Shown here: piece after piece, positions 1 to 6,963 of the stretch
How positions within the stretch are numbered: the stretch's first letter is position 1
How the letters are laid out: every line of letters begins with the position of its first letter
Position numbers and translations under genes: made by a program
DNA from: Oscillospiraceae bacterium
Lineage (GTDB): Bacteria; Bacillota; Clostridia; Oscillospirales; Oscillospiraceae
Direction of reading: 5' to 3'
Length of the DNA: 50,823 bases
Assembly (NCBI GenBank): GCA_902760845.1
Contig: CACWHX010000024.1
Coordinates: 1 to 50,823, forward strand
Notes under the pieces: model-generated
The model's database searches: none
The model's input: only the letters and a program-made list of their open reading frames with translations
Told to the model about the DNA's origin: nothing

Positions 1-23
1 CAAGTATAGCGCTCAAAAGATAC

Positions 24-95
24 ATTGGCGATTTTCATTCGGCTGAAATTGGCGATTTTCGCCCGGCCCATATTGGCGATTTTCGCCCGGCGCTA
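24..95. repeat. Three tandem 24-bp repeats, putative IS21-like element end
   Basis: Three head-to-tail copies begin at 24, 48 and 72, each opening with ATTGGCGATTTTC and followed by a CGGC-type motif, with exactly 24-bp spacing. Multiple short direct repeats of this sort are typical of the termini of IS21-family elements. They abut, without a gap, the point (about 96) where similarity to serine recombinases resumes, so they probably mark the junction of an insertion. No istA/istB gene lies within the window, so the family assignment is inference. Confidence 0.5.
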
Positions 96-125
96 ACAAA
101 TGTAAACAGCACCACCGGCGAGGGT

Positions 126-1430
126 ATGGAAATGCTGCCGTTTTACAATATATTTAACGAGTGGTATGCGGCACAAACCTCTAAAAAAATCCGTGCGGTA
201 TGGCAGTCGAAAGCAGAAAACGGAAAGCGTGTCTCACCGACTGTTCCTTTTGGATATGTGAAAGACCCTGACGATAAAGAGAAATGGCTGATTGATGAAC
301 CCGCTGCCGAAGTGGTACGCAAAATCTATGCTTTATGTCTTGCAGGGCGTGGCCCATCACAGATTGCAAGACAATTGGAGAAAGAGAAAATTCTTGTTCC
401 TTCTGCCTACTATGAATCGGTCGGCAGAAGCCACGCACAGAAAGTACCAACTAATCCGTATAGTTGGGATCAGAAAACGGTTGTAGGTATTATTGAAAAC
501 CGACAGTATACGGGTTGTGCTGTGAACTTCAAAAGCACTACGGTCAGCTACAAGGTTCACAAGAAAATCCATAATGCCACAGAAGATTACCAAATCATAC
601 CGAATATGCAGGAGCCGATAATATCCGAAGAACAATGGCTGAGGGTGCAGGAACTTCGCAAACACCGCCGCAGACCTACAGCAACAGGAAGAGCAAGTCT
701 GTTTTCGGGATTGGTATATTGCCCCGATTGCGGCGCAAAACTGCATTTCTGTGCTGCAAAGAGCCTGAAACGCAATCAGGAATTTTGGAGATGTTCCAAC
801 TACAAGGATGGCAGAGGGACTTGTCAAATCCACTATATCCGTGACGTTGTGCTTGAGAGAATAGTGCTTGAAGCAATCAGCAGCTTGGCGGATTTTGTGA
901 AATGCCACGAGCCGGTATTTCTGTATATGCTTGCAAAGAAAACTAATGCTATGCGTCAGAAAGAACACAAAAGGCTGGAGCAGGCTGTGGAACAAGGTAC
1001 AAAGAGAATCGCCGAAATCGACAGGCTGATTGAAAAGGTTTTCGAGCAAAACGCCATCGGCGTACTTTCCGATGAACGCTTTTCTAAAATGCTTCAAAGC
1101 TATGAAAAGGAGCAGAAAGCATTAACACAGGAAGTTGCCGAGAGCAGGCAGACCTTGGAGGAAGCCAAGCAGAAAGCAACGGATTTAAGGCTTTTACTCC
1201 GTACTCTGCGTGAAATGACCGAAATTAACGAACTCACGCCGACGCTGGTAAATTCTCTGATTGAGCGTATTGAAGTCCATAACAACGACAAATCAAGCGG
1301 TCATTGCTATGTAAAGGTAGATATTTACTTTACTGCGGTTGGTATGATAGATATTCCGACCGAACAGGAAATACTTGCTATGATGGAAGAAATACGGGCA
1401 AACCCACAGGACTTCCGCTTCGTAGCATAA
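126..1430 (+). pseudogene. 5'-truncated large serine recombinase
   Basis: Remnant of a large serine (resolvase/invertase) site-specific recombinase of the TnpX/Tn4451-like group, which excises or integrates mobile elements. What remains, from the first ATG, is the end of the catalytic domain (FNEWYAAQTSKKIRAVW, residues 10-26), the recombinase domain (about 40-150), a zinc ribbon (CPDCG near 199, then paired Cys near 222 and 233), a coiled coil (about 275-355) and a DUF4368-like tail. The N-terminal part with the nucleophilic Ser is absent: intact relatives are usually over 500 aa, this is 434. Upstream, recognisable recombinase codons (NVNSTTGEG) reach back to about 96 and then stop at the 24-bp repeats; the frame stays open to the window edge. 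It should be inactive unless the missing part is supplied across the edge. AT-richer than its neighbours, as expected of transferred DNA. Confidence 0.8.
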
Positions 1431-1476
1431 GAAAAAAAGAATACGGTGTAACCCATTTTACTGAGTTACACCGTAT
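1431..1476 (-). terminator. Intrinsic terminator for the lipoprotein gene
   Basis: A perfect 12-bp stem (1441-1452 with 1465-1476, arm ATACGGTGTAAC) with a 12-nt loop. Read leftward it is followed by a run of seven T (complement of 1432-1438). It sits between the converging recombinase remnant and the lipoprotein gene, 57 nt past the lipoprotein stop. Confidence 0.7.
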
Positions 1477-1533
1477 CCTACATAAAAACTTCCTTATCTG
1501 GCGTTGCCAAATTCAGCGCCTGTTTTTGTTTTT

Positions 1534-2532
1534 TTACTGACGCTGGAGCGTGATGTCGTCGCCGTCATCGGTTGTAATGGTGAGCGCGCTGCCGTCCTCG
1601 CTCAGGGTGTACCGCAGCGTCTCTGTGGTGTTGTCCGAATCATAGACGAGGTAGACCACCGAATCGCTGCCGAAGAAGACGAAGGGCTCGTTTTCATCCA
1701 GCTGACCGGTGCCGTCCTCACGAAAGACCAGCGTGAGCGCGCCCTCGACCGCCCAGGTCCCGGTGAGCGTGGTCCGCACGGCGTCGCGCGCCTCGATCAG
1801 CGCCGCCGCCTCGTCAGAGCCGTCCCTCGCAAAGCGGAAGGTCACGTCGTCCTCCTCCAGCGTGATGACGTTGTTCTCGATCGTGGCGGTCAGCGTGTCG
1901 CTGCCGTCGTCGATGGTCATCGTCGTGCCCTCGATGGAGTAAGCGCCGGTGCCGACGTCGTCGTCATCGCTGTCTCCCGTGGTGAGCTGGATCGAGAGCA
2001 TTCCGGCGGCCTCCAGCTCGATATAGCCGTCAACATCGCCGTAGCCCGCGGGAAAATCAACGTCCTCATAGCTGTAGGTAATCAGGCTGTATCTGCCGAT
2101 GGCGGCCTCATCGCCCGCGGCGTCGCGCGCGTCGATCAGCGCCGCCGCCTCGTCGGAGCCATCCTTCGCGAAGACGAAGGTTACGCCGCCCTCCTCCAGC
2201 GTGATGACGTTGTTCTCGATCGTGGCGGTCAGGGTGTCGTCGCCGTCGTCGATGGTCATCGTCGTGCCCTCGATGCTGAACTTGCCGGAGCCGATGTTGT
2301 CGTCATCGTCCCCCGTGGTAAGCTGGACCGTGAGCGTCCCGGATTTTTTCAGCTCGATGTACCCATCGATATCGCCGTAGCCCGCGGGGAACTCCAGCCC
2401 CATGTAGCTGTAGGTAATCAGGCTGTATCTGCCGACGACGGCCTCATCGACCTTGGCGCCGCAGGCGGCAAGAGACAGCGCCATCACGCACACCAGCAGA
2501 ATGGCGAGCGCGCGCTTTGCATGGTTTTTCAT
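1534..2532 (-). CDS. Lipoprotein with duplicated acidic beta-rich domain
   Basis: Predicted secreted lipoprotein of 332 aa, function unknown. The start ATG at 2532 has AAGGAGGA seven nt upstream; it gives a signal peptide MKNHAKRALAILLVC... with lipobox LAAC, so Cys about residue 24 would be lipidated and the protein held on the outer face of the membrane. The mature part contains two near-identical units of about 110 aa, each opening VGRYSLITYSY and ending in KDGSDEAAALI/RDGSDEAAALI, then a third shorter related unit (TLTGTWAVEGALTLVF...). Each unit looks like a small beta-barrel or lipocalin-like strand pattern (IEGTTMTIDDG, ATIENNVITLEE) rich in Asp. Monocistronic, with its own promoter and terminator. 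No enzyme motif seen. Confidence 0.8.
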   Translation of the reverse strand: MKNHAKRALAILLVCVMALSLAACGAKVDEAVVGRYSLITYSYMGLEFPAGYGDIDGYIELKKSGTLTVQLTTGDDDDNIGSGKFSIEGTTMTIDDGDDTLTATIENNVITLEEGGVTFVFAKDGSDEAAALIDARDAAGDEAAIGRYSLITYSYEDVDFPAGYGDVDGYIELEAAGMLSIQLTTGDSDDDDVGTGAYSIEGTTMTIDDGSDTLTATIENNVITLEEDDVTFRFARDGSDEAAALIEARDAVRTTLTGTWAVEGALTLVFREDGTGQLDENEPFVFFGSDSVVYLVYDSDNTTETLRYTLSEDGSALTITTDDGDDITLQRQ

Positions 2533-2579
2533 AATGTCCTCCTTGTGATATGTCGTAAGACGCGAAAGCGTCTGCCCGC

Positions 2580-2608
2580 ATTTTATCATACCCCCCGCCG
2601 CATTTCAA
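2580..2608 (-). promoter_or_regulatory. Promoter of the lipoprotein gene
   Basis: On the minus strand TTGAAA (2603-2608) and TAAAAT (2580-2585) with a 17-bp spacer. A small hairpin (AGACGC-TTTC-GCGTCT) lies in the leader between it and the ribosome binding site. Confidence 0.6.
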
Positions 2609-2616
2609 TCTCCGTC

Positions 2617-2640
2617 TGTCGAAAAACAGCTTTTTTGACA
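2617..2640. repeat. TGTCGAAAAAC palindrome, copy 1
   Basis: Imperfect inverted repeat TGTCGAAAAAC/..TTTTTTGACA. One of five copies of a dispersed palindrome in the window (others at 21967, 24726, 24966 and 40148). Confidence 0.6.
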
Positions 2641-2645
2641 AATTG

Positions 2646-2681
2646 AAGCGGAAGCGGAACGAGATCATTCCGCTTCCGCTT
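2646..2681 (-). terminator. Hairpin downstream of the SGNH hydrolase gene
   Basis: Perfect 14-bp stem (2646-2659 with 2668-2681) and 8-nt loop, starting seven nt past the stop of the SGNH hydrolase gene. The following minus-strand bases are AT-rich (CAATTTGTC) but not a clean T run, so it may act as a transcript 3' end by other means. Confidence 0.55.
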
Positions 2682-2687
2682 TGCGTT

Positions 2688-3374
2688 TCAGATTTTCTGC
2701 CGGATCGTATCGATCAGCGTGGAGTACAGCAGCTGATAGCCCTTCTCCGAGGGGTGGATGCCGTCGCCGGAGATCAGGTCCGGAAAATCCGGCCGCTGCA
2801 AAAAGACGGAGCGCACATCGACGCACGGCAGACTGCGCTGCACGGCCAGCTTATACACCGCGTTGGAATACAGCTCCTGCGTGCGGTAGATGTGGTTCGG
2901 GTCGCCCAGCCAGTGCACGAGCGCGCTGCGGTCAATGTCCTGCGACTGCAGATAGTCGAGATATTTCTCTGAGTCGATCGGCGGCAGCGTCATGAGGATG
3001 GGCTTCGTGCCGCGCTGCTCCAGCTGGTCGATCATGTCCGAGAGCGTTCCGACAAACTCCGCCAGCCCGACGGCGGGGTCATGGTGACTGTCCGGCGCGG
3101 CGGCCACGTTGGGCCAGTCATAGTTGCAGTCGTTGCCGCCATATTCCAGCAGCGCGTAGTCATACCGGCTGCCGTTGGAGAGGTCCTTTTGCAAAACCGT
3201 GTGTCCCTTGCGGATGGTCGCGCCGAACTTGGCCTTGTTTGCGACCACAGCGTGGATCGGCTCGAGCAGGGTTTCCATGAACTCCTTGTGAAACCGGTAG
3301 CGGTGCCCCTCGATCGGCAGCGTGCCCTTCATGAGCGAATCGCCGAATATGCCGAATTGCAGTGCCGCCTCCAT
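2688..3374 (-). CDS. SGNH/GDSL hydrolase family protein
   Basis: Probable esterase or deacylase of the SGNH superfamily, 228 aa, no signal peptide, so likely cytoplasmic. Block I is IFGDSLMKG near residue 10 (nucleophilic Ser), block III is YGGNDCN near 80 (Gly and Asn of the oxyanion hole), and block V is GDGIHPSEKG near 207 (catalytic Asp and His). The start at 3374 is preceded by GGAGGTG; an in-frame GTG seven codons upstream has no such site. Substrate unknown; relatives hydrolyse acyl or acetyl esters of carbohydrates and lipids. Monocistronic, between hairpins. Confidence 0.85.
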   Translation of the reverse strand: MEAALQFGIFGDSLMKGTLPIEGHRYRFHKEFMETLLEPIHAVVANKAKFGATIRKGHTVLQKDLSNGSRYDYALLEYGGNDCNYDWPNVAAAPDSHHDPAVGLAEFVGTLSDMIDQLEQRGTKPILMTLPPIDSEKYLDYLQSQDIDRSALVHWLGDPNHIYRTQELYSNAVYKLAVQRSLPCVDVRSVFLQRPDFPDLISGDGIHPSEKGYQLLYSTLIDTIRQKI

Positions 3375-3450
3375 GATGCTGCACCTCCGTACCAAATGTA
3401 ATCATCTAAAAAATACTCCCAAATGTTTAAAGAATCATTAGTCGCCTGCC

Positions 3451-3485
3451 AATAAAAACCGCCCTGCAAGATCATTTTGCAGGGC
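3451..3485 (-). terminator. Intrinsic terminator of the thiamine operon
   Basis: Stem GCCCTGCAA/TTGCAGGGC (3461-3469 with 3477-3485), followed on the minus strand by GGTTTTTATT. It lies 21 nt past the stop of the last thi-operon gene. Confidence 0.85.
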
Positions 3486-3506
3486 AATTCTATGAATTTG
3501 TGAGAA

Positions 3507-4148
3507 TCAGCGGAGATCGTCCCACCCCTGGATGACTTCGTCGCAGACCCGGCGCATCTCATCCCAGTGCGCGGCGCCGTTGTCGTCGTAGACGCCGACG
3601 ACATAGAATCCCGCGCGCTTTGCGGTCCGCGCGGCGTAGTGCGCGTCCTCAAAGACGGCGACCGCCTCCGGCGCCGCGCCGAACGCCCGCGCGCAGGCGA
3701 GGAACACATCTGGCCGGTCCTTCCCGGCAGCGACCGTGTCGCAGCTCAGGATAAAGTCAAAGCAGTCCGCGACGCCGAGCCGTTCCAGACAGACGCGCGC
3801 GAGCGCCTCCGGCGTCGCCGTCGCCACGCAGAGTCGGACGCCGCGCCCGCGCAGCCGGCGCAGATAATCCGCCGCGCCGGGCTTGAGCGGGATGTCCGCG
3901 CGATAGTGCTGCTCCAGAATGGCGTCCATCTCCGCCGCGATCTGCTCCGGCGTACCGGGAAGCGCGAACGCCTCCCGGAACAGCGCGGCAGCCTCCAGCA
4001 GGGTCATGGCCCGGATGCGTCTTAGAACCGGGAAAACGTCCTCCGTCACGCCCTGCGCGGCGAGATATTCCGGGGCCAGCCGCTGCCAATAGACCATGGA
4101 ATCGATGAGCGTACCGTCCATATCAAAAATCGCATAGCGCTTATCCAT
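3507..4148 (-). CDS. HAD-superfamily phosphatase of the thiamine operon
   Basis: 213-aa haloacid dehalogenase-type phosphohydrolase, beta-phosphoglucomutase-like subfamily. Motif I FDMDGTLIDS (residues 8-17) holds the Asp nucleophile and the Asp acid/base; motif II is VATAT near 108; the motif III Lys is in AAGKDRP near 143; motif IV is VFEDA near 163 for Mg2+. Helical cap between about 20 and 90. Its first eight bases overlap thiE, so it is translationally coupled to the pathway. Likely role, by context, is dephosphorylation of a thiamine intermediate such as thiamine monophosphate or HMP phosphate; other house-cleaning substrates are possible. Confidence 0.85.
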   Translation of the reverse strand: MDKRYAIFDMDGTLIDSMVYWQRLAPEYLAAQGVTEDVFPVLRRIRAMTLLEAAALFREAFALPGTPEQIAAEMDAILEQHYRADIPLKPGAADYLRRLRGRGVRLCVATATPEALARVCLERLGVADCFDFILSCDTVAAGKDRPDVFLACARAFGAAPEAVAVFEDAHYAARTAKRAGFYVVGVYDDNGAAHWDEMRRVCDEVIQGWDDLR

Positions 4149-4803
4149 GCGCGGCGACCGCGTCCTTTACGCGCGCAAGCAGCTCCGCCGTCGCGGCCGC
4201 GGGATCCGGCTGCGCGTAGATGGCGGAGACCACCGCCACGCCGTCGATGCCGCTGCCGGCGAGCTGCCGCACATTGTCCCCTGAGATACCGCCGATGGCG
4301 ACGACCGGGATGCTTACCGCCGCGCAGATTTCCCGCAGCTCCCGGAGGCTCAGCGTCTTTGCGTCCCGCTTCGTGGATGTGCTGAATACCGCGCCCACGC
4401 CGATATAGTCCGCTCCCGCGCGCTCGGCGGCGACGGCGGTCTCCACCGTGTTCGCGGAGATGCCGAGGATTCGATCCGGCCCAATCAGCGCGCGCACGTC
4501 CCGGCCCTGAATGTCGGACTGGCCGACGTGCACGCCGTCCGCGCCGGACCAGATGGCGACGTTCACATCGTCGTTCACCACGAACGGCACATGATAGCGC
4601 ACGCACAGCGCCTTGAGCGCCATGGCCTCGGCGAGCAGCGCGTCGCGCCCCAGCGCCTTTTCGCGCAGCTGCAGAAACGTCGCGCCGCTTTGCAGCACGC
4701 GCTCCGTCACCTGCGGGAGCGTCTCGCCCGCGCGCAGCCACGTCCGGTCAGTGACGGCGTAGAGCAGCATGGCCCTGCGGATTTCATCCTTTGTAAACTT
4801 CAT
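4141..4803 (-). CDS. thiE: Thiamine-phosphate synthase
   Basis: Joins HMP diphosphate to thiazole phosphate, giving thiamine phosphate and pyrophosphate, in the cytoplasm. 220 aa, normal length for a ThiE TIM barrel. Visible motifs: TFLQLREKAL near 40, FVVNDDVNVA near 75, DGVHVGQSD near 91, and GVGAVFSTSTK near 137 together with GGISGDNV near 173, which bind phosphate. The start at 4803 has AAAGGAG at proper distance. It overlaps the thiM end by 20 bases and the HAD gene by eight, a tightly coupled run. Controlled with the operon by the TPP riboswitch at 6563-6652. Confidence 0.95.
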   Translation of the reverse strand: MKFTKDEIRRAMLLYAVTDRTWLRAGETLPQVTERVLQSGATFLQLREKALGRDALLAEAMALKALCVRYHVPFVVNDDVNVAIWSGADGVHVGQSDIQGRDVRALIGPDRILGISANTVETAVAAERAGADYIGVGAVFSTSTKRDAKTLSLRELREICAAVSIPVVAIGGISGDNVRQLAGSGIDGVAVVSAIYAQPDPAAATAELLARVKDAVAAHG

Positions 4804-5611
4804 AGCAGACTCCTTTGTCCAACTGTTCTTCGGTGAGATTGAACACCGCGTCGATCAGATCGGTGCGGAAGGTGGCGTTGCCGGTGCCGTTTTGCAGCCG
4901 CCGGGCCTCCGCGCGCTCTCCGCAGACGTTCATGGCGCCCATCGCCGCGCAGGCCGCGCGGAAAGGCTCGTCCGGCGCCGCGCCGCAGAACGCGCCAATC
5001 AGCGTCGTGACCATGCAGCCGCTGCCGGTGATGCGCGCCATGGCGGCGCACCCGCCGCGCAGCAGCACGGCCCGCTGCCCGTCCGCGATCACATCAATCG
5101 CGCCGGAGATGGCGATGACGCTGCCGATGCGCGCGGCGAGCGCCTGCGCCAGCACCACGGCCTGCGGCACGGTTTCCTCCGTTACGATGTCCGCCGCCGC
5201 GACGTCCACGCCGCTGCCGGCAATTTCGCTGCGGGCCAGCGCACGGATCTCCGAGGCGTTGCCGCGGATGACGGCGAAGCACACCTCGCGCAGCAGCCGC
5301 GCGGTGACGTCGCGGCGCAGCGCCGTCACGCCTGCGGCCACGGGATCGAGCACGACCGGGATGCCCAGCGCGTTCGCCCGCCTGCCGGCGAGCACCATCG
5401 CCTCCGCGTCCTCAATTGCGCCCATGTTCAGCACGAGCGCCTGCACGCCCGCGACGGACTCCTCCACCTCGCGGATATCGCGCGCCATGGTCGGGGAGGC
5501 CCCGGCGGCCAGCAGGATGTTGGCGCAGTCGTTCACGGTTACAAAATTGGTGATGCACTGCACGAGCGGCGCGCGCGAGCGCACCGCACGCAGCGCGGAT
5601 GCAAATTCCAT
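4784..5611 (-). CDS. thiM: Hydroxyethylthiazole kinase
   Basis: Phosphorylates the salvaged thiazole alcohol (THZ) with ATP, providing the thiazole phosphate used by ThiE. 275 aa, family-typical. Ribokinase-fold signatures: QCITNFVTVNDCAN near 19, LDPVAAG near 92, VIRGNASEIRAL near 119, and near 198 TGSGCMVTTLIGA, which contains the anion hole and the active-site Cys of ThiM. ATG at 5611 is preceded by GAGGG. Together with ThiW it indicates that this cell imports or recycles the thiazole moiety; no thiazole-synthesis genes are present here. Confidence 0.95.
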   Translation of the reverse strand: MEFASALRAVRSRAPLVQCITNFVTVNDCANILLAAGASPTMARDIREVEESVAGVQALVLNMGAIEDAEAMVLAGRRANALGIPVVLDPVAAGVTALRRDVTARLLREVCFAVIRGNASEIRALARSEIAGSGVDVAAADIVTEETVPQAVVLAQALAARIGSVIAISGAIDVIADGQRAVLLRGGCAAMARITGSGCMVTTLIGAFCGAAPDEPFRAACAAMGAMNVCGERAEARRLQNGTGNATFRTDLIDAVFNLTEEQLDKGVCYEVYKG

Positions 5612-5624
5612 CGTTACCCTCTTT

Positions 5625-6134
5625 TCATTGTTCCAGCTGCGTCTGCATCCGATCCAGGACGTTGGCCTTTTTCAGGATCAGCAGCACGGCGCAGCCCATG
5701 CATCCGCCCATAAGAGAGGACGGCGTGTAAAACGGGATGTAGTAAAACGGGGACTGTGCGTCCAGCCCATAGAACGCCTTCATCAGCGGATAGGCGACCA
5801 TGGCGCTGATAAACCCGGTGCCGATGACCTCGCCCACGAGAGCGGCCCAGAGCTTATGCGTTTTCCGATACAGCAGCCCCGCCAGGAACGCGCCGAAAAT
5901 CGCGCCGACGACGGCCTGGATGGTACGCCCGCCGATGAGCATCCGCATCAGACCGCAGATGAGCGCGGCGGCGAAGGCATAGTACGGCCCCACGAACACG
6001 GCGGCGAGCACGTTGACAAAGTGCTGAAACGGCGCCATGGAGGGGAAGTACACGAACGAGCACAGCACGAACGAGAGGCAGGCGAAAAAGGCGGTCATCG
6101 TCAGCTTGCGGACGGAGAATTTTCCCGGCTTCAT
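5625..6134 (-). CDS. thiW: ThiW, ECF-type thiazole uptake S component
   Basis: Integral membrane substrate-binding (S) component, family ThiW, predicted to capture hydroxyethylthiazole for an energy-coupling-factor transporter. 169 aa with five or six hydrophobic segments (about 9-30, 37-58, 67-88, 98-118, 138-160). The start MKPGKFSVRKL at 6134 follows GGGAGG; longer upstream reading overlaps the preceding gene and is rejected. It begins two nt past the stop of the upstream gene. No EcfA/EcfT genes adjoin it, so it would use a shared module encoded elsewhere (the CbiO/CbiQ pair at 18.8-20.3 kb is dedicated to CbiM). Confidence 0.9.
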   Translation of the reverse strand: MKPGKFSVRKLTMTAFFACLSFVLCSFVYFPSMAPFQHFVNVLAAVFVGPYYAFAAALICGLMRMLIGGRTIQAVVGAIFGAFLAGLLYRKTHKLWAALVGEVIGTGFISAMVAYPLMKAFYGLDAQSPFYYIPFYTPSSLMGGCMGCAVLLILKKANVLDRMQTQLEQ

Positions 6135-6136
6135 CG

Positions 6137-6433
6137 TCACGCCTCCCGATGCTTCGCGGTTTTCTGCTCGATGGTGAGCACGCCCTCGGGACAGAAGTTG
6201 ATCTTCACATAGGTCATCGCGCTGGGCGCGCCGGCCTCCACGCACACGCGGGGGCAGCCCTTGACGATCTCCATCAGCGTGTCGTAGTCGCCCTCGATGG
6301 TGGTCTCGAACGGGCCGACGACGGCGGGCAGGCCGAAGGACTTGATGTACGCGATCACCGCGTCCACGGCGCGGATGACCTCGTCCCGGTCGTTGACGCC
6401 GGGCAGTACCTGGATAGCGACGCTTGCATTCAT
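6137..6433 (-). CDS. MTH1187/YkoF-type thiamine-binding protein
   Basis: 98-aa protein of the MTH1187 (DUF77, thiamine-binding) family, a ferredoxin-like fold in which oligomers bind thiamine or an HMP-like ligand. Recognised by MNASVAIQVLPGVNDRDEV at the start, IKSFGLPAVVGPFETTIEG in the middle and GCPRVCVEAGA later. The ATG at 6433 has AGGAGGT ten nt upstream; upstream in-frame codons lie in the riboswitch expression platform. First gene of the thi operon, directly behind the attenuator. Exact biochemical role in this family is unsettled; binding of a thiamine precursor before uptake or use is the likely one. Confidence 0.85.
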   Translation of the reverse strand: MNASVAIQVLPGVNDRDEVIRAVDAVIAYIKSFGLPAVVGPFETTIEGDYDTLMEIVKGCPRVCVEAGAPSAMTYVKINFCPEGVLTIEQKTAKHREA

Positions 6434-6509
6434 AATGTGGTTACCTCCTTGCAGTTTGCATTCGATCCAGCAGGAGGGACCGTTCATCAGATCACCGCCG
6501 GCGCCGCGC

Positions 6510-6540
6510 AAAAAGCGGGACATCCAACGAGATGTCCCGC
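6510..6540 (-). terminator. TPP-riboswitch-controlled terminator
   Basis: Perfect 10-bp stem GCGGGACATC/GATGTCCCGC (6515-6524 with 6531-6540) followed on the minus strand by TTTTTGCG. It lies just after the riboswitch aptamer and before the first gene, so TPP binding is expected to promote termination here. Confidence 0.88.
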
Positions 6541-6562
6541 AATAACGCTGTCAGCATTCGGC

Positions 6563-6652
6563 TGCATCCCTACGTTGGCATGATCCAAATCAGGTGAGGT
6601 CGAGGGAATAACACCCTCCTCTCAGCCCTCTGTTTGAGGACTCCCTTGCAAC
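6563..6652 (-). promoter_or_regulatory. TPP riboswitch (THI element)
   Basis: Reverse-complement reading shows the hallmark elements in order: GGGAGTCCT, GGGCTGAGAGGAGGG, CCTCGACC, CACCTGATTTGGATCATGCC, and AACGTAGGGATG. These match the conserved THI box; P1 is closed by the GGGAG and TAGGGA-side strands. With the downstream terminator it should switch the thi operon off when thiamine pyrophosphate is abundant. Confidence 0.96.
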
Positions 6653-6655
6653 ACC

Positions 6656-6684
6656 AGTATATGCGCCGCCGGCCGCGCTGTCAA
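6656..6684 (-). promoter_or_regulatory. Promoter of the thiamine operon
   Basis: On the minus strand TTGACA (6679-6684), 17-bp spacer, TATACT (6656-6661). The predicted transcript would start within a few bases of the riboswitch. Confidence 0.85.
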
Positions 6685-6787
6685 GACCGCGCAGGAGAAA
6701 AAACGAATCCCAGGAAAAGACGGCCAGAGGTGGTCGCCCAAAAACCGGAAACGCATGTGAAAAATAAATTTTAAGGAGGAATTATGG

Positions 6788-6816
6788 TTGACAATTTCTC
6801 TCGCTCATGTCATAAC
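6788..6816 (+). promoter_or_regulatory. Candidate promoter of the adhesin gene
   Basis: TTGACA (6788-6793) followed by 17 bp and CATAAC (6811-6816). The -35 is perfect, the -10 is weak. It overlaps a 23-codon ORF (6784-6855) with the Shine-Dalgarno AAGGAGGAATT, so the same bases could instead be translated. The rest of 6685-6963 shows no other gene. Confidence 0.45.
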
Positions 6817-6963
6817 ACATCCAATTATGTGTCTCTGTCGTTAGGAACAGGGTAAATATGGATTTTCCCGCGAAAGGCGCAAACTCCATGGCGCGCCGCG
6901 CGTCCGCCCGCGGGGCGGTTCACTGGAACGATAGAAGAAAACCACAGATATGGAGGGCACGAA

